Assembly: GCA_037367355.1 (NCBI GenBank)
Contig: CM074703.1
Coordinates: 3,224,001 to 3,288,000 of the forward strand
Source of the DNA: Neoscytalidium dimidiatum
Lineage: Eukaryota > Ascomycota > Dothideomycetes > Botryosphaeriales > Botryosphaeriaceae
Direction of reading: 5' to 3'
DNA length: 64,000 nt
The notes below the pieces were generated by a model. The model was not told where the DNA came from. It made no database searches and saw only the letters and a program-made list of their open reading frames with translations. Every line of letters begins with the position of its first letter. The first letter of the stretch is position 1. The position numbers and the translations under genes were made by a program. Below, piece by piece: positions 10,919 through 21,161 of this stretch.

Positions 10919-13900
10919 CTATTGAGTTTCGTCGTGTGGATCAACAACGGGACCGGGTGGCTCAGATTGAGCAGACCCAGCGCGAGATCGAAAGGGATGA
11001 GGCCGAGATTCAGCGGTTGCAAGAGGAGGCTCAACGTTTGGTTCGTCGTACCGCCACTTCTCGGTCCAAGGTGATCCGCCTGTTGCGGACACTTTCCTTC
11101 CTGGATTCCCGGAGTCAGGAGTTGTTTGAGCGGGAGTTGGCGGCCATTGAGGCTGAGGAGGCGCAGGAGGCGCGGGCGGCTCAGGGGTCCTTGTTATCTG
11201 GTTCAGGCGGTGGTGACGTGGCGGGTTCCGACGGGCTGGTTCCTCGAGAGGCACCGGTGGACCAGTTTCAGGTGTCCTTGACGCCTCCTCCGGGGTTTGC
11301 GTCGTGGGAGGATGCTCTGGGTTTGGGCGGTCAGGGTTTCGTCGGTGGTATTCATGGATGAGTTCCTCGCAGTTAAGGTAAGAGATTGGTTCCCATGAGG
11401 GTTCCCACGGGTTCCCGGCGGAATCCGCTCCTTCCCATTTGATGAGGTACTTAAATTGACCGTCGATCCAGTCTCCATCCAAGATTTTCTCTACGTCCCA
11501 TTCTTTGTCGGCGTCATCGGGGTGTATTTCAAGTTCTGGGTCAGGTTCGGCGTTGCTGTGTGCGGGTTCAAGTAAAGAGATGTGGAAAACTGGGTGTATA
11601 CCCACTTGTTCTGGCAATCTGAGTTTAAAGGAAACAGGTGAAAGTTTTTTCTCAATTTGGTAGGGTCCGATTTTCTGGTCCAATTTGTCGTTCGATCGTG
11701 TTGTTTTGATGTTTTTCTGAGGAGCCAGACTTTATCCCCTCCTTCAGGGGCGGCGACGCCTGGCGCCGTCTGTCATGGTACATGGCCATTCGGTATGCGG
11801 TGAATTTGATGTCTCGGGCCAGTTCCTGGTGTAGTTCACGTAGCTGGTCTGCTCTGAGCATAGCTTTTGGGCGAGTACTTCGCAGATCTGGGGTTCTCCG
11901 AAGGCAGTAGGGTCGAATCCGTAGTTGGCGTAGAAGGGCGTGGTTTGTGTGGCTTCCGTTGATGTGCTGTTGTACGCGTATTGGGCTAATGGTAGGAGTT
12001 CGACCCAGTTGTTTTGCCTGTAATTCAGGTAGAATCTTAGGTACTGTTCTAGCGTTTGGTTGGTTCGTTCCGTTTGTCCATCGGTTTGCGGGTGTGCCGT
12101 TGTTGACATCTTGTGTTTAGTTCCTAACTTGTGGACCAAGGTTTGCCAGAACTTAGCTCTGAATCGTGGGTCTCGGTCCGTGATTAGTTCCTTGGGCATC
12201 CCGTGGTGGGCGAAGACATATCTGAGGAAGAGGTAGGCGCAGCCTTCTGCTCCGATTTTTTTGTTGCAAGGGATGAAGTTTGCCCATTTTGTCAAACGGT
12301 CGACAATGACCAGGATGGCGTTGTGTCGCGCTTTAGTCACAGGGTCTACTGAATTTGGCAGGTCGGTGATAAAATCCATTGTGACCGATTCCCAGGGTTT
12401 GGTTGGTGTTGTGATGAGCTGTAGTTGTCCGTATGGTGCATGTCGTGCCACCTTGTTTTTTGCGCATTCGTCACATTCCTGGATGACTTTCTCTACTACT
12501 TTCCTCATTCGGGGAAAGTAGAAGTGTCTTGCAAGCCGTTCCAAGGTTCTTGTCATTCCTGGGTGTCCGTGAACTGCGGACTCGTGGTATTCCTTTGTCA
12601 GCCGTTTGCGCAGAGGTGTGGGTACGTAGATTTTTCCGCGGAATAGTATGTTGCCTCTATGGTCTTGGACTAGGTCGGGGTCGTCATGTTCGGGGTGCCT
12701 ATTCGTTGAAGCAGTTCTTGGATAGCGGATCATTGTTATATTTTCCTTGGATGATTTGTTCCCAAGTGGCGGTGTCATCTTCTTCCTCGTTTACTGCCTC
12801 TTCCGTGGTTTCTTCAAGTGTTGGTATGGGTTCCTCGTCCTGCGGTTCCTCTTCGTCCTCCGGCTCCTGCTCTGGTGTTGGGTTTCGTGGAGGTTCGTCG
12901 TCGTCGATGGGGCTCCCAGCCTTATGATGGGTGCCAGTATTCGTTCTTCCCAGGGTGCGTCGGATTCTTCAATGATTCGGGGCGGTTGGGCCTAACGTGC
13001 CGTCGTCATTTTGTCGTAGTACTGCTGGTGATAGTTCTGGCTTTCCTTCCACGTGGTCGGCTCTGCGGCTAAGTGCGTCGGCCTTGCCGTTTTCACCCTT
13101 GCGGTAGTGGATCTTGAAGTAGAAGGGGGCGAGTTGTTCTGCCCATCGTACTTGTCTTCTGTTTAACACCTTGGTGGTTGTGAAGTATCCCAGGTTCTTG
13201 TGATCCGAGTATACCGTGATTTCGTAGTTAGCTCCCTCAAGGTAGTGTCGCCATTCCTTGAACGCTGTGACGATCGCAAGCAGTTCTTTGTCGTGTATCT
13301 CGTAATTGAGCTCGGCGGGTGACATTTTGCGAGAGTAATACGCGATAGGGTGTAATCTTCCTCGTCGTCTGGCTGGCTGAGGGTAGCGCCAATGGCATAG
13401 TCGGATGCGTCAGTTTCGAGGTAGAGTGGCTTGTCAGGATCGAACATGAGGAGTACCGGCGCTTCTACGAAGGCCCTTTTGGAGTTGATCAAACGCCTCT
13501 TGTTGGGGTGCTTCCCAGGTGAAAGGGGTATTTTTCGGGTGAGTCGGATTAGGGTTCGGCTACATGCGAGTATCGTTTGATGAATCGTCGGTAGAAGTTG
13601 GCAAACCCTAAAAGGCTTGTACTTCTTTGACGTTCCTTGGTTCTGGCCACTTCAGGATGTCTTCCACCTTTTTTGGGTCCATGACTATTTTTCCTGGTTC
13701 GATGATAAAGCCTAGGAATTCTACCCTTTGGGCATGGAAGGTACATTTTTCTGGTTTGACGGAGAGGTTGTATTCGAGTAGTTTCTGGAGGACTTTGGAT
13801 ACATGTTCCTTGTGTTCTTCAAGGGTTTCTGAGTAGATCAGGATGTCGTCGAGGTAGGCTGTGCAGAATCGGTCCAGATATTCTCGTAGGACGTGGTTGA

Positions 13901-15150
13901 CAAGGGCTTGGAATGTGGCAGGGGCGTTGGTAAGTCCGAAAGGCATTACAAGTACTCGTACAAACCGTATCGAGTTCTGAATGCGGTTTTCCATTCATGT
14001 CCTTCCTTGATTCGGATAAGGTGGTACCCATCCCGCAGGTCTAACTTGGTGAAGAATCGTGCCCCGGAGAGGCGATCCCTTAGTTCATCGATGCGGGGTA
14101 GAGGGTAGCGGTCTTTGATGGTAATGTCGTTCAGGGATCGGTAATCCACACAGAGGCGTAACTTGCCTCCGGGCTTTGGTACGAAGAGGACGGGGAATCC
14201 TGCTGAGGATTGAGAGGGTCGGATGTATCCCTTCTTCAGTAGTAAGTCCAAGTGTTCCTCATTGCTTGTAACTCCTTTTCCGACATTGGATATAGGGGTC
14301 CAAATCGGGGTTCAGTGCCTGGTTTCAAGTTGATCTCGTGGTCCCATGGTCTGTGTTCCGGTAGTGCGTCTTCGATCTTTTCTCTGAAAATTTCCTTGAA
14401 CCGGTGGTATTCCTTAGGAACGCCATCAAGGTACTGTTCGTGTATCCTGGTGGGGTCATCTCCCACGGGTGTCGGGTAGTCTGGTTTTTCTCGTCTGGTG
14501 GCACTAATCTGTCGGGTTCTTTCTTTGTTTGTAGTGGTGGGGCGATACCACATCATTCCAATTGCTTGCCCCTTCTTTCGGGTCCTTTCCAGCGCAGCTT
14601 TCGAAATTAGGCTTACGTGGGTAATCGGTTCGGCTATGGTGCGTGGTTTCCATTCTGGTTCTTGGTTTCGTTCTCTGGACTTGAGGGTAATTCCTCCATT
14701 GTCCCAATCGTATTGTATTTTCCATTTCTTCTGCCAAGGGATGCCGAGAATGACATCATACTTGGGGATCTTGGTAACGTCTAGACAGATACGTTCCCTG
14801 TGGTTTTTGTATTCGAGGGTCAGTTTCGGGGTTTCGATGATTACCTTTCCATCTCCAAAGGAGCTGGGGGATCCATCAACAGTTCTCAGCTGATATGGTT
14901 GGTCCTTTCTCTGGGTTTTAGGTTGGCTTTTTCTGCAAATCGGTTTGAGACGTAGTTCCCTTGTGATGCGGAGTCGATGAGGGTGAGCGCTCGGCGTCCA
15001 TTGATTTTTGTCACGACAACCCAGTGGTTCCCGTATTCTGCGGAGTCTCCTTTGCTTTCTGGTGGGTGTCCTGTGGTTTTTCCGGTCGATGCTGCTATGG
15101 TCCTGTGGGGCAGGGGCCTCGCCTGCTGTAGCCCCAGTTCAGTAGGCGTT
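10919..15150 (-). pseudogene. pol of inner element (frameshifted as given)
   Basis: Successive domains on the minus strand are RT ([14 protein letters not shown] near 14150, [12 protein letters not shown] near 13930, YLDD near 13850), RNase H ([15 protein letters not shown] near 13420, [12 protein letters not shown] near 13290), integrase zinc finger (HxxxxH...CxxC, 12500-12600) and core (MDFITDLP near 12370, TDRDPRF near 12170, QTDGQTERTNQ near 12070), then a chromodomain (EWDVEKILDG near 11500) and a proline-rich tail ending at 10919. All catalytic residues I can see are intact. About nine frame changes separate the pieces. Nearly all can be explained by one missing base in a short homopolymer, so this may be an intact gene with sequencing errors. 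If real, the copy is non-autonomous. Confidence 0.85.
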
Positions 15151-15199
15151 TCTAGTTTTTTGGGTGGTACCCGCTGATGTTCTTAGCTTCCTGGTGAAT

Positions 15200-16335
15200 G
15201 GGGCAGGCTTCGATGCTAAGTGGACCAGTGGATGGTGTCATGGTTGGGGTCTCCGGTCGTCCTTCAGTAGCCGAGGTGGTTTTCTTGTCGTTGGTTCGCT
15301 GGTTGCTGGTTCGTTTGTCTGGGCAGTTTCTGCTGATATGTCCGTGCTTTCCACAGTGGAAGCAAAGACCTTTTCACGCCGTCGCTGTTCTTCCCCGGCG
15401 CCAGCCGAGGGTTTCGTCGTTGGTTGGCATCTAAGTCCATGGGGTCCCCCGGGGGTAGGTTGTTTCGAGGTTGCGCGGTGTTGGCCGAGTATCGGGTTTG
15501 GCCTGTCTCTTGTCTGAAATTGAACAGTTGTTGGTCGACTCGGATGGCCGTGTCGATGGTCTCGCTAAGGTCCTTGGGTAATCCGGTGCGGGCGAATTCG
15601 GCCTTCACATTGTGCTTTAGGCCCTTGTAGAAGATGTATTTGAGGGATTGGTCGTTCCAATTGAGGTAGGAGGCGAGCATGCGGAATTCCGTGACATATT
15701 CCGAGACTGATCGGGTTTGTCGGAGGTCCTGAATTCGAAGGGCGGCCTCCTGCTCCTCGTTCTTGCTACCAAAGGCTTGTCTGATTGCGTCGGCGAAGCG
15801 ATTGTAGTTGGCGAACAGGCTACTGGTTTCCGTACGTGGGATGGCCGAGCGGAAATCCTTTCGATAGGTACCGTGCTGCGTTACCTCGGAGGTAGGTTCC
15901 TGCAAAGCGGACCCTTTCCTCATCGTCCTTGAATGATGCTTTGTAGAATTCGAAGTAATTTCTAGTTGGGCCAGGAAGTCGTTGAGCTTACGCCGATCCC
16001 CATCGTAGGTGTCGGGGTCTTGATCTTTAGTTTGGTGTTGTGGGGTCGATTCTGATGTCGCGGGGTGGCTGGTGGAGGGCCGCATAGTACGGTTGACAGT
16101 AAAGGCTTGTCCTCGAATGAAGTACTCCAGAAGGACTTGGCCGCAGTCCTCACTGGCGTTCTCTGGTACTCTGGGTCCGTTGATTGCTCGACTCAAGGAG
16201 GCTATGCCCGAGGAATATGCCCGAAATGAGCAGCCTCATGTTAAGAGCTGGGTTTCCAGGGATCAAGGGACGGATTGACTGAAGCTGTTCCTCCTCCGTC
16301 GGAAGGTTGTTCCTGATTTCGGTCCAGGATGTCAT
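15200..16335 (-). pseudogene. gag of inner element (frameshifted as given)
   Basis: It starts MTSWTEIRNNLP at 16335, just inside the 5' LTR. The capsid region includes YFEFYKASFKDDEERV and RGNAAR, then LFANYNRFADAIRQAF and YVTEFRMLASYLNW, as in Retrotrans_gag domains. A CX2CX4HX4C zinc knuckle (CFHCGKHGHISRNC) is encoded around 15325-15367. These pieces lie in different frames, so the sequence as given has at least three or four one-base frame changes. One is explained by loss of a T in a T run (LEI-YFEFY junction). The product would be the particle-forming Gag protein. Confidence 0.8.
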
Positions 16336-16390
16336 GGTTAGTAGTTTTCAGGGTGGGGTTACCTCCGGTGCCTAAGAAAGGTGGTCAAAG

Positions 16391-16775
16391 TGTTACGCCG
16401 GGACTCTTTCTGGGGGAGTCGAGGCGCGTCGTCAGGCAGCTTGGGCTTTCTAGGGGCCAATACAGTGGTAGGCAGGGGAGGTTCGTACAATAGTAGGGTA
16501 GGAATCAATTGACAAGTTGACCACGAGGGTCCTAACTACGATAAATGAGTGTGGTCTATATACATGGAGTGATCGGTACGATCAGTAGTGATCTGTAATG
16601 TTAACCCACTGATCAGTACTGATCGGTGGTCCGAGCTTTGCTGAGCGAGTGTGCGGTGGTCTGGTGCATCAGTGTCGGTAGGTATTCTGCCGAGTTAGGC
16701 CCCGAGTTGGTCACGTGGGCGGTGAGTAGTCGTAGGGTTTCGTTATCCGCCTTTCTGGGCGACTGTGCCGTAACA
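16391..16775 (-). repeat. 5' LTR of inner element
   Basis: 385 bp, apparently identical to 10254-10638. As the upstream LTR in the minus orientation it should carry the promoter: a TATATA box lies near 16556, and transcription would run leftward into gag at 16335. Confidence 0.95.
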
Positions 16776-17498
16776 AGCTTACTAAATAATAGCGCTACGG
16801 CTAGAAAATCTATAAAATTATTTTAGAAGTCTAGTACGAGAGTCTTCTTACTACTACGTAGTATCTCGTTAATAAGCCTTATAAGGAAGATTAATAATTT
16901 CGGTTATAGTCTAAGAAGTTCTATAGTATAAAGACTTAAATTCTCTACGTTAATATTAAGAATAGTATTACCATTAGAGATTCTTTTAAATCCTTCTTTA
17001 ACCTTTAGTATACTTACTTAGGTAGAGGAATTATTTGTAGCCTACTCGATAAGGGTTTCTAGCTAAAGTAAATTAGTATTCTCTATACGTACTAGGCCTA
17101 ATTTAATTTATACGACTGGGTTATTACGTAGATTTAGTATAAAAGACCTAACTAAGATCTTCGTATAATTCGTAATAAAAAGATCGACGGATTCTAAAGC
17201 GATAAGATTCTAGTTATAATTATTAACCTATCTACGATCTAGACCCTAGATTTTCTAAGAGATAGCTATCGTATTAATACTACTTTATCTCGTAGACGTT
17301 CGGGTATTATTTTAATCTATAATTACCGCGGCCTATCGTTAGATCGGAAGTACTAACGCTCTAATCTCTAGTCGGTTTTCGGGATTATACGCTAGAAAAG
17401 AAGGTTTACTACGATAAGTAAGAAGACTATCTAGAGTCGTTTTCCTAAGCTCTAAAAGAACCTAACGAGCGCTACTAGTTTTAAAATAGAGGAGGACT

Positions 17499-17585
17499 CT
17501 CCTATAGCGGATATTCCTTAGGATAATAGTAGTAATTAGAAAGCTCCTATAGCGGATACTTCTTAGGATAGTAGTAACTAGGAAG
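17499..17585 (+). repeat. In-frame tandem duplication in helicase C-terminus
   Basis: Two copies (45 bp at 17499-17543 and 42 bp at 17544-17585) begin CTCCTATAGCGGAT. They encode PIAD-(I/T)-(P/S) followed by an acidic, Ser/Asn-rich stretch. The 3-bp length difference keeps the frame, as expected for coding sequence before RIP. Confidence 0.65.
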
Positions 17586-17807
17586 CTTCTAGAAACTAGA
17601 ACGGCTAAGATACTAATACTACTAGCCTAGATCTTAATATTAAGGAAGAGGCTACCTAGCTTTCGAGGGAACGTAATAGTAGTTACTAATAAGAGGGCGA
17701 GGCTTTCTTTCTTTTTCTTTTCTTACTTTTTAAGTTAATAATAGGAGGACGAGGTTTTCTTTTTCTTTTTCTTCTACTCTCTATAGTTACTAAGAATAGT
17801 AATAACT

Positions 17808-17821
17808 AGGGGAGGGGCAGA
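17808..17821 (+). other. Polypurine tract of outer element
   Basis: AGGGGAGGGGCAGA lies directly against the 3' LTR, the usual site of plus-strand priming, and fixes the orientation of the element. It survived RIP almost unchanged. Confidence 0.75.
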
Positions 17822-17942
17822 TATTATAGTAGGTACGCTTAGCGCGGCGCTAGCGCCGCTAGGTAGTTTAGCTCCTTCGCTCTCTTCCATACAACGAAGA
17901 CCAGATAACGAATACAGATGCATACGAGTTTTTGCTCCAACA
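17822..17942 (+). repeat. 3' LTR of outer element
   Basis: 121 bp. Its inner end reads TATTATAGTAG where the left copy has TGTTATGGCAG (two G-to-A and one C-to-T change), while its outer end GCTCCAACA is unmutated. Together with the left copy this defines the full LTR. The GAGTC target duplication follows immediately at 17943-17947. Confidence 0.92.
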
Positions 17943-18911
17943 GAGTCCCAGACACGTAGACTGCCGCGGCCACTGGAATGGCGGCGATAAACCACAAATA
18001 TATCGGTGGCGCAGCGGCTTTATGACGAACGCTTCTGATGTTCAATTCGGACGAGGAGCCTGTGAACTGCCTGCCTAGAGACAAGCCACCGCTGACAACT
18101 GATTGCTGTCGTTCATCTTGTAAAGTGCGAGGAGAGCGTTTGTCGTAGGGTTGCAGGGGAAACATAGGTAACGCGATACGGAGTTTCGCACAGATGAAGA
18201 GCGTCAGGTAACCAAGACCTGCGAACGAGACTTTGTGGCGTCAATAAGTCGATGGTACGTGAGTGAGTCTTGGGGCGTGGCTTACACGACGAGTGGCCGC
18301 TTGGAAAGCTACTGAAGCCATCCTTGAGCAAATCCTTTCTCTGACAAATACCTGAAGACACGAGATTCGTTCCCTCAGGAAACGAGTCGCCCACGCCGCC
18401 GACCACGAACTTCGACAGCTGGCTTATGTCAGGGGAGCACCGACTGATGAGGTCCGGCCGAGGCTTGCCGAAAACACTCTTCATCCCCATAGTGAAGACG
18501 AATGCAGTCGCCAGGGACAGAGCAAGACCAAGCCATCCAACATGCCATTCCCAGAGCTTTGTTCGCAGCTTCGAAGAGGAGGGCTGAGTGCTGACAGCGG
18601 CATCCGGCACGCGAACAAGACAGATGATGGGAATGATGACTGCCGGGACTAGCAATGCTATTGCAGCAAGAAGCGTGAGCGGTATCGTCTCATGCTCCAC
18701 ATATGGATAGGATATATCGGTGTTGATGAGAGAGAATGGCCGTTCGTTCGGAGTTATCGCTGAGAACGCGGCGCCGACTCCTAATGCGACTCTAGTGAAC
18801 GGTCAGTGACGGGTTTTGTGGGTCGCAGGCGAGAACCCACATGATCACTATCCAGTCGAGTATGTACGATGCGACGAGCAACTTCGAGAAAGAGCCGCCC
18901 CAAGAAGGCAT
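17943..18911 (-). pseudogene. PAP2 lipid phosphatase, 5' part (exons 1, 2 and start of 3), truncated by transposon
   Basis: An integral membrane phosphatase of the PAP2 superfamily; relatives dephosphorylate phosphatidate and diacylglycerol pyrophosphate. My exon model on the minus strand is 18911-18841, 18791-18286 and 18230 onward, with introns of 49 bp (18792-18840) and 55 bp (18231-18285). It starts MPSWGGSFSKLL, followed by a membrane segment with DWIVI. Motif 1 is KSVFGKPRP (K-x6-RP) and motif 2 is FPSGHSS, cut one codon later by intron 2. Exon 3 continues through HKAAAPPIYLW to YVSGT and then stops at the inserted element. Motif 3 lies 17.8 kb away at 1-157. As it stands, translation would run into LTR sequence and lose the catalytic His, so the gene should be null unless the allele without the insertion survives elsewhere in the population. 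Confidence 0.88.
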
Positions 18912-21161
18912 CTTGTCTCTGGCGATGGACGGCGCGTTGATAATTGGCGGAGGTGATGAATGAGGGTTTCTCTTGTCATCGAGTCGTCAATCAACCTCAG
19001 CCGGGTTCCTGTGTATTGAATCAGGACGAGGATGAGCTGTTTAGAAAGCAAAGCAAACCCGGTGGGTTGGTCCCAGGAAGGTGACAAGCAGCTAATGCAT
19101 TATTGGCTGGCGGTTTTAGTACGTGCCAAGAGCCCACTTTGTTGATGGTCGAACGAGGCTTAGATGGATGACGACGCTCAGTAGGGGCACAAGATTGGGT
19201 GTTTTGACCAATTAAGCTTTCCATCTTACTAAATCAACTAGGCCTCAAGCAATCTTAAGCATATCAAGCACTGCCTTTGACCAATGTCAAGGCCTGGCCC
19301 CTTGCATCTGCCCCGCTGGGCACAGCGGCTGCACCCTCAGCTTTCAATTTATCCCGCAAATCAAAACTTCCGGCGCGTTCATCATGTCCAAACCTATTAG
19401 ATCTGTCCATCACTGACCATATTCGGTGATGCCTTTGGGTCTGAACAGGCGACAAGGCGGACTATCTGTGAAATGTTGCTGCCTGTTGAAGGCCCATCTG
19501 CCTAAATTCATACTGTCCATATCTGAATGCATGGTCAGTTCGCTTATTAATTCTGCTTCCTGTGGGGTAAGTAGGATTATTCTCGAAAGCGTATCGTCGG
19601 CCACACAAACGCCGCCCCTAAGCGATGGCTTGCATCGATGGAGGTGGCTATGCTGGCTCGCTCGTATCAACGGAAGCTAATCACACCGCCTCCCCCTTGC
19701 TTCCCATATATTCTACATCGACACTGGAAGCCTTATTTGCCTCGGACATTCGGCTATCTTTCGTATCCGCATCTCGGGAATAAAACAAACTACTCGGAAA
19801 TAAGCTTTGCAACTCCAAAGACTGCTGGAACTTTCAGCAGCTGAGAAGAGCGATACTAAAGCACAATGACAAAAATGACTTATAGCAACGATAACTGCTT
19901 GAGTCTACATCGTGGAATTGCTATTTGTCATCTTGTAATGTGTGTAAAGCTGCACAATCATGAGCTCTCCATCGCCTGACAACGCATAGACAACTATAGC
20001 TGTGACCATCGGTATCGTTTTGCATGAAAAAAAAAGCATTGTACAGCTGAGGACTAAGGTAGACATGTAGATAACGCTGGCGAAGGCATCGATCTCACAA
20101 AATTGTCACCCTTATCCAGAATGTCATTGACTTGTATGACACAGTTCTCGACCAGCAGATGAAAGATGTGTAGTTAGAAGCATCACGTGGTGGAGCCCGG
20201 TGGCTTGTGCTCAAGTAACCGCGATAAAGATGAACACAACAATGCAATCGCTGCCCATTCTTTACCGATGCCATCTTAACCTACCGTGTGCTGGTAGCCA
20301 AAAAAAAAAATCTCCGTATGTAATCCATTATTGTCCAACCAAATTTTTCCAAAAAAAAAAAATTAGAATAGTATCTCAACGATACACTCGCCTTGGGCTG
20401 AGGTGAACGCATGGAGAGGAAACGTAAGCGCTACTTCTGTTCTTCTTTTGATTGCATGATAAGACCTCTACTGGAAGATCTATAGAGCTTCTGATGATGA
20501 TACGTATATAGATGAAAGACTAGGAGGCTGCGTGATATGAGAAGAGCGAGATAAATGATATGCAGAGAGAGGGAGAGAGGAGGTAGAAAATCAGATCGTG
20601 GAGGAAATTGACATGTAATCTCGGGCATGGAGTTTGACGCAGGTAAGAATTAGGTGACTGCGACTACATTCATTAACCTGAGCTTGGTGCGATTTTACAA
20701 CTCAATAGATGGGAAGGGTGTTACTAAGATTAGAGAATTGTATATAGTAGCAGGATAAAGGGGTGGATATACGCAACCTAGATTGCTAGTATGGACCCAC
20801 TAAATCTTTATCTATAGCGCGCTGCGAATCGCCACATGATAGTAGTACTCTTGATGCAACCAAGCGAGACGTTTGGCGGTGCACGAACGAAGCAAAGAAA
20901 CAACAGGACGCGAGCGGGGAAAACGGCCAGGACTTTCTCGGGCCGGTCGTGGCATCGGCATGCCTATCAATCCGCAGCCCTCTCCACTGATAACAGCCGA
21001 AACCTGCACTTTAAGACTTCACCACAGCTCCTCCCCGACGCCGTCTCACAATGCGCCTGCCGCTCGCCAACCATATATCTCGGGCGCCGCCCAATCCTCC
21101 CCCCCCAAACGTGCGATACGACCCGCATTGACCGTCCACCACCACCACCACCACCACCACA
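18912..21161. other. Intergenic, no gene recognised
   Basis: About 2.2 kb between the start of the broken PAP2 gene and the dihydroorotate dehydrogenase. Short frames are scattered and resemble nothing known. It has A runs near 20022, 20300 and 20350 and, directly before the next start codon, a CCA repeat (about 21137-21163). Confidence 0.6.

Larger units (their letters stand above)
10254..16775 (-). mobile_element. Nested, non-RIPed Ty3/gypsy chromovirus (inner element)
   Basis: A 6,522-bp element flanked by the 5-bp duplication AGCTT (10249-10253 and 16776-16780) and bounded by 385-bp LTRs starting TGTTACG and ending CGTAACA. Gag and pol read on the minus strand, with the polypurine tract next to the left LTR, so the right LTR is the 5' LTR. 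Its base composition is ordinary, with normal CA and TG content, in sharp contrast to the RIPed DNA on both sides. It interrupts the helicase frame of the outer element, so it arrived later. Order on the minus strand: gag with zinc knuckle, protease, RT, RNase H, integrase, chromodomain. Confidence 0.95.
7620..17691 (+). pseudogene. SF1 (UPF1/NAM7-like) helicase relic inside outer element, interrupted by nested element
   Basis: One frame, with RIP stops but no frameshift where read, runs from about 7620 to 10253 and resumes in phase after the nested element at 16781, ending near 17691 (about 1,180 codons). Motif Q and motif I: KFNKS-stop-RAIANTY then INIIKGPPGTRKTF (9366 on), so the Walker A glycine is Arg. 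Motif Ia: LILASNKSTNILIERL. Motif II: VILVDEAAYINKANL near 10050. Motif III: LLSDTR-stop-LHLF near 10140. Motif V: KKIDGF-stop-SDKILVI near 17180. Motif VI: INTTLSRRRSGIILIYN near 17275. The order and spacing match superfamily 1B RNA/DNA helicases of the UPF1/DNA2/NAM7 group, not the PIF1 type of Helitrons. The tail holds two tandem copies of a PIAD-containing repeat. The start codon is not resolvable. Confidence 0.82.
158..17942 (+). mobile_element. RIP-degraded Ty3/gypsy chromovirus carrying an extra helicase frame (outer element)
   Basis: Terminal direct repeats of 121 bp begin TGTTATGGCAG and end GCTCCAACA in their unmutated forms. They are flanked by a 5-bp duplication, GAGTC (153-157 and 17943-17947). 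A primer-site-like sequence follows the left LTR and a polypurine tract precedes the right LTR, so the element reads left to right. Without the nested element it is about 11.26 kb, long for a gypsy element. Order inside: tandem-repeat leader, gag, protease, reverse transcriptase, RNase H, integrase, chromodomain, then an SF1 helicase frame. The interior is almost devoid of CA and TG dinucleotides while CG is kept. Stop codons sit mostly where Gln or Trp would be expected, the pattern of RIP. The pol and helicase frames each show no frameshift where read. Confidence 0.9.

Noticed and set aside
10574..11361. Several overlapping 70-140-codon frames on both strands at the left end of the inner element
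   Set aside because: They overlap the LTR, the 3' leader and the antisense of the chromodomain/proline-rich tail of pol; none has a domain.
165..17940. The 121-bp repeat as a simple segmental duplication
   Set aside because: Its TG...CA-type ends, 5-bp target duplication, primer site, polypurine tract and pol domains between the copies identify it as an LTR pair.
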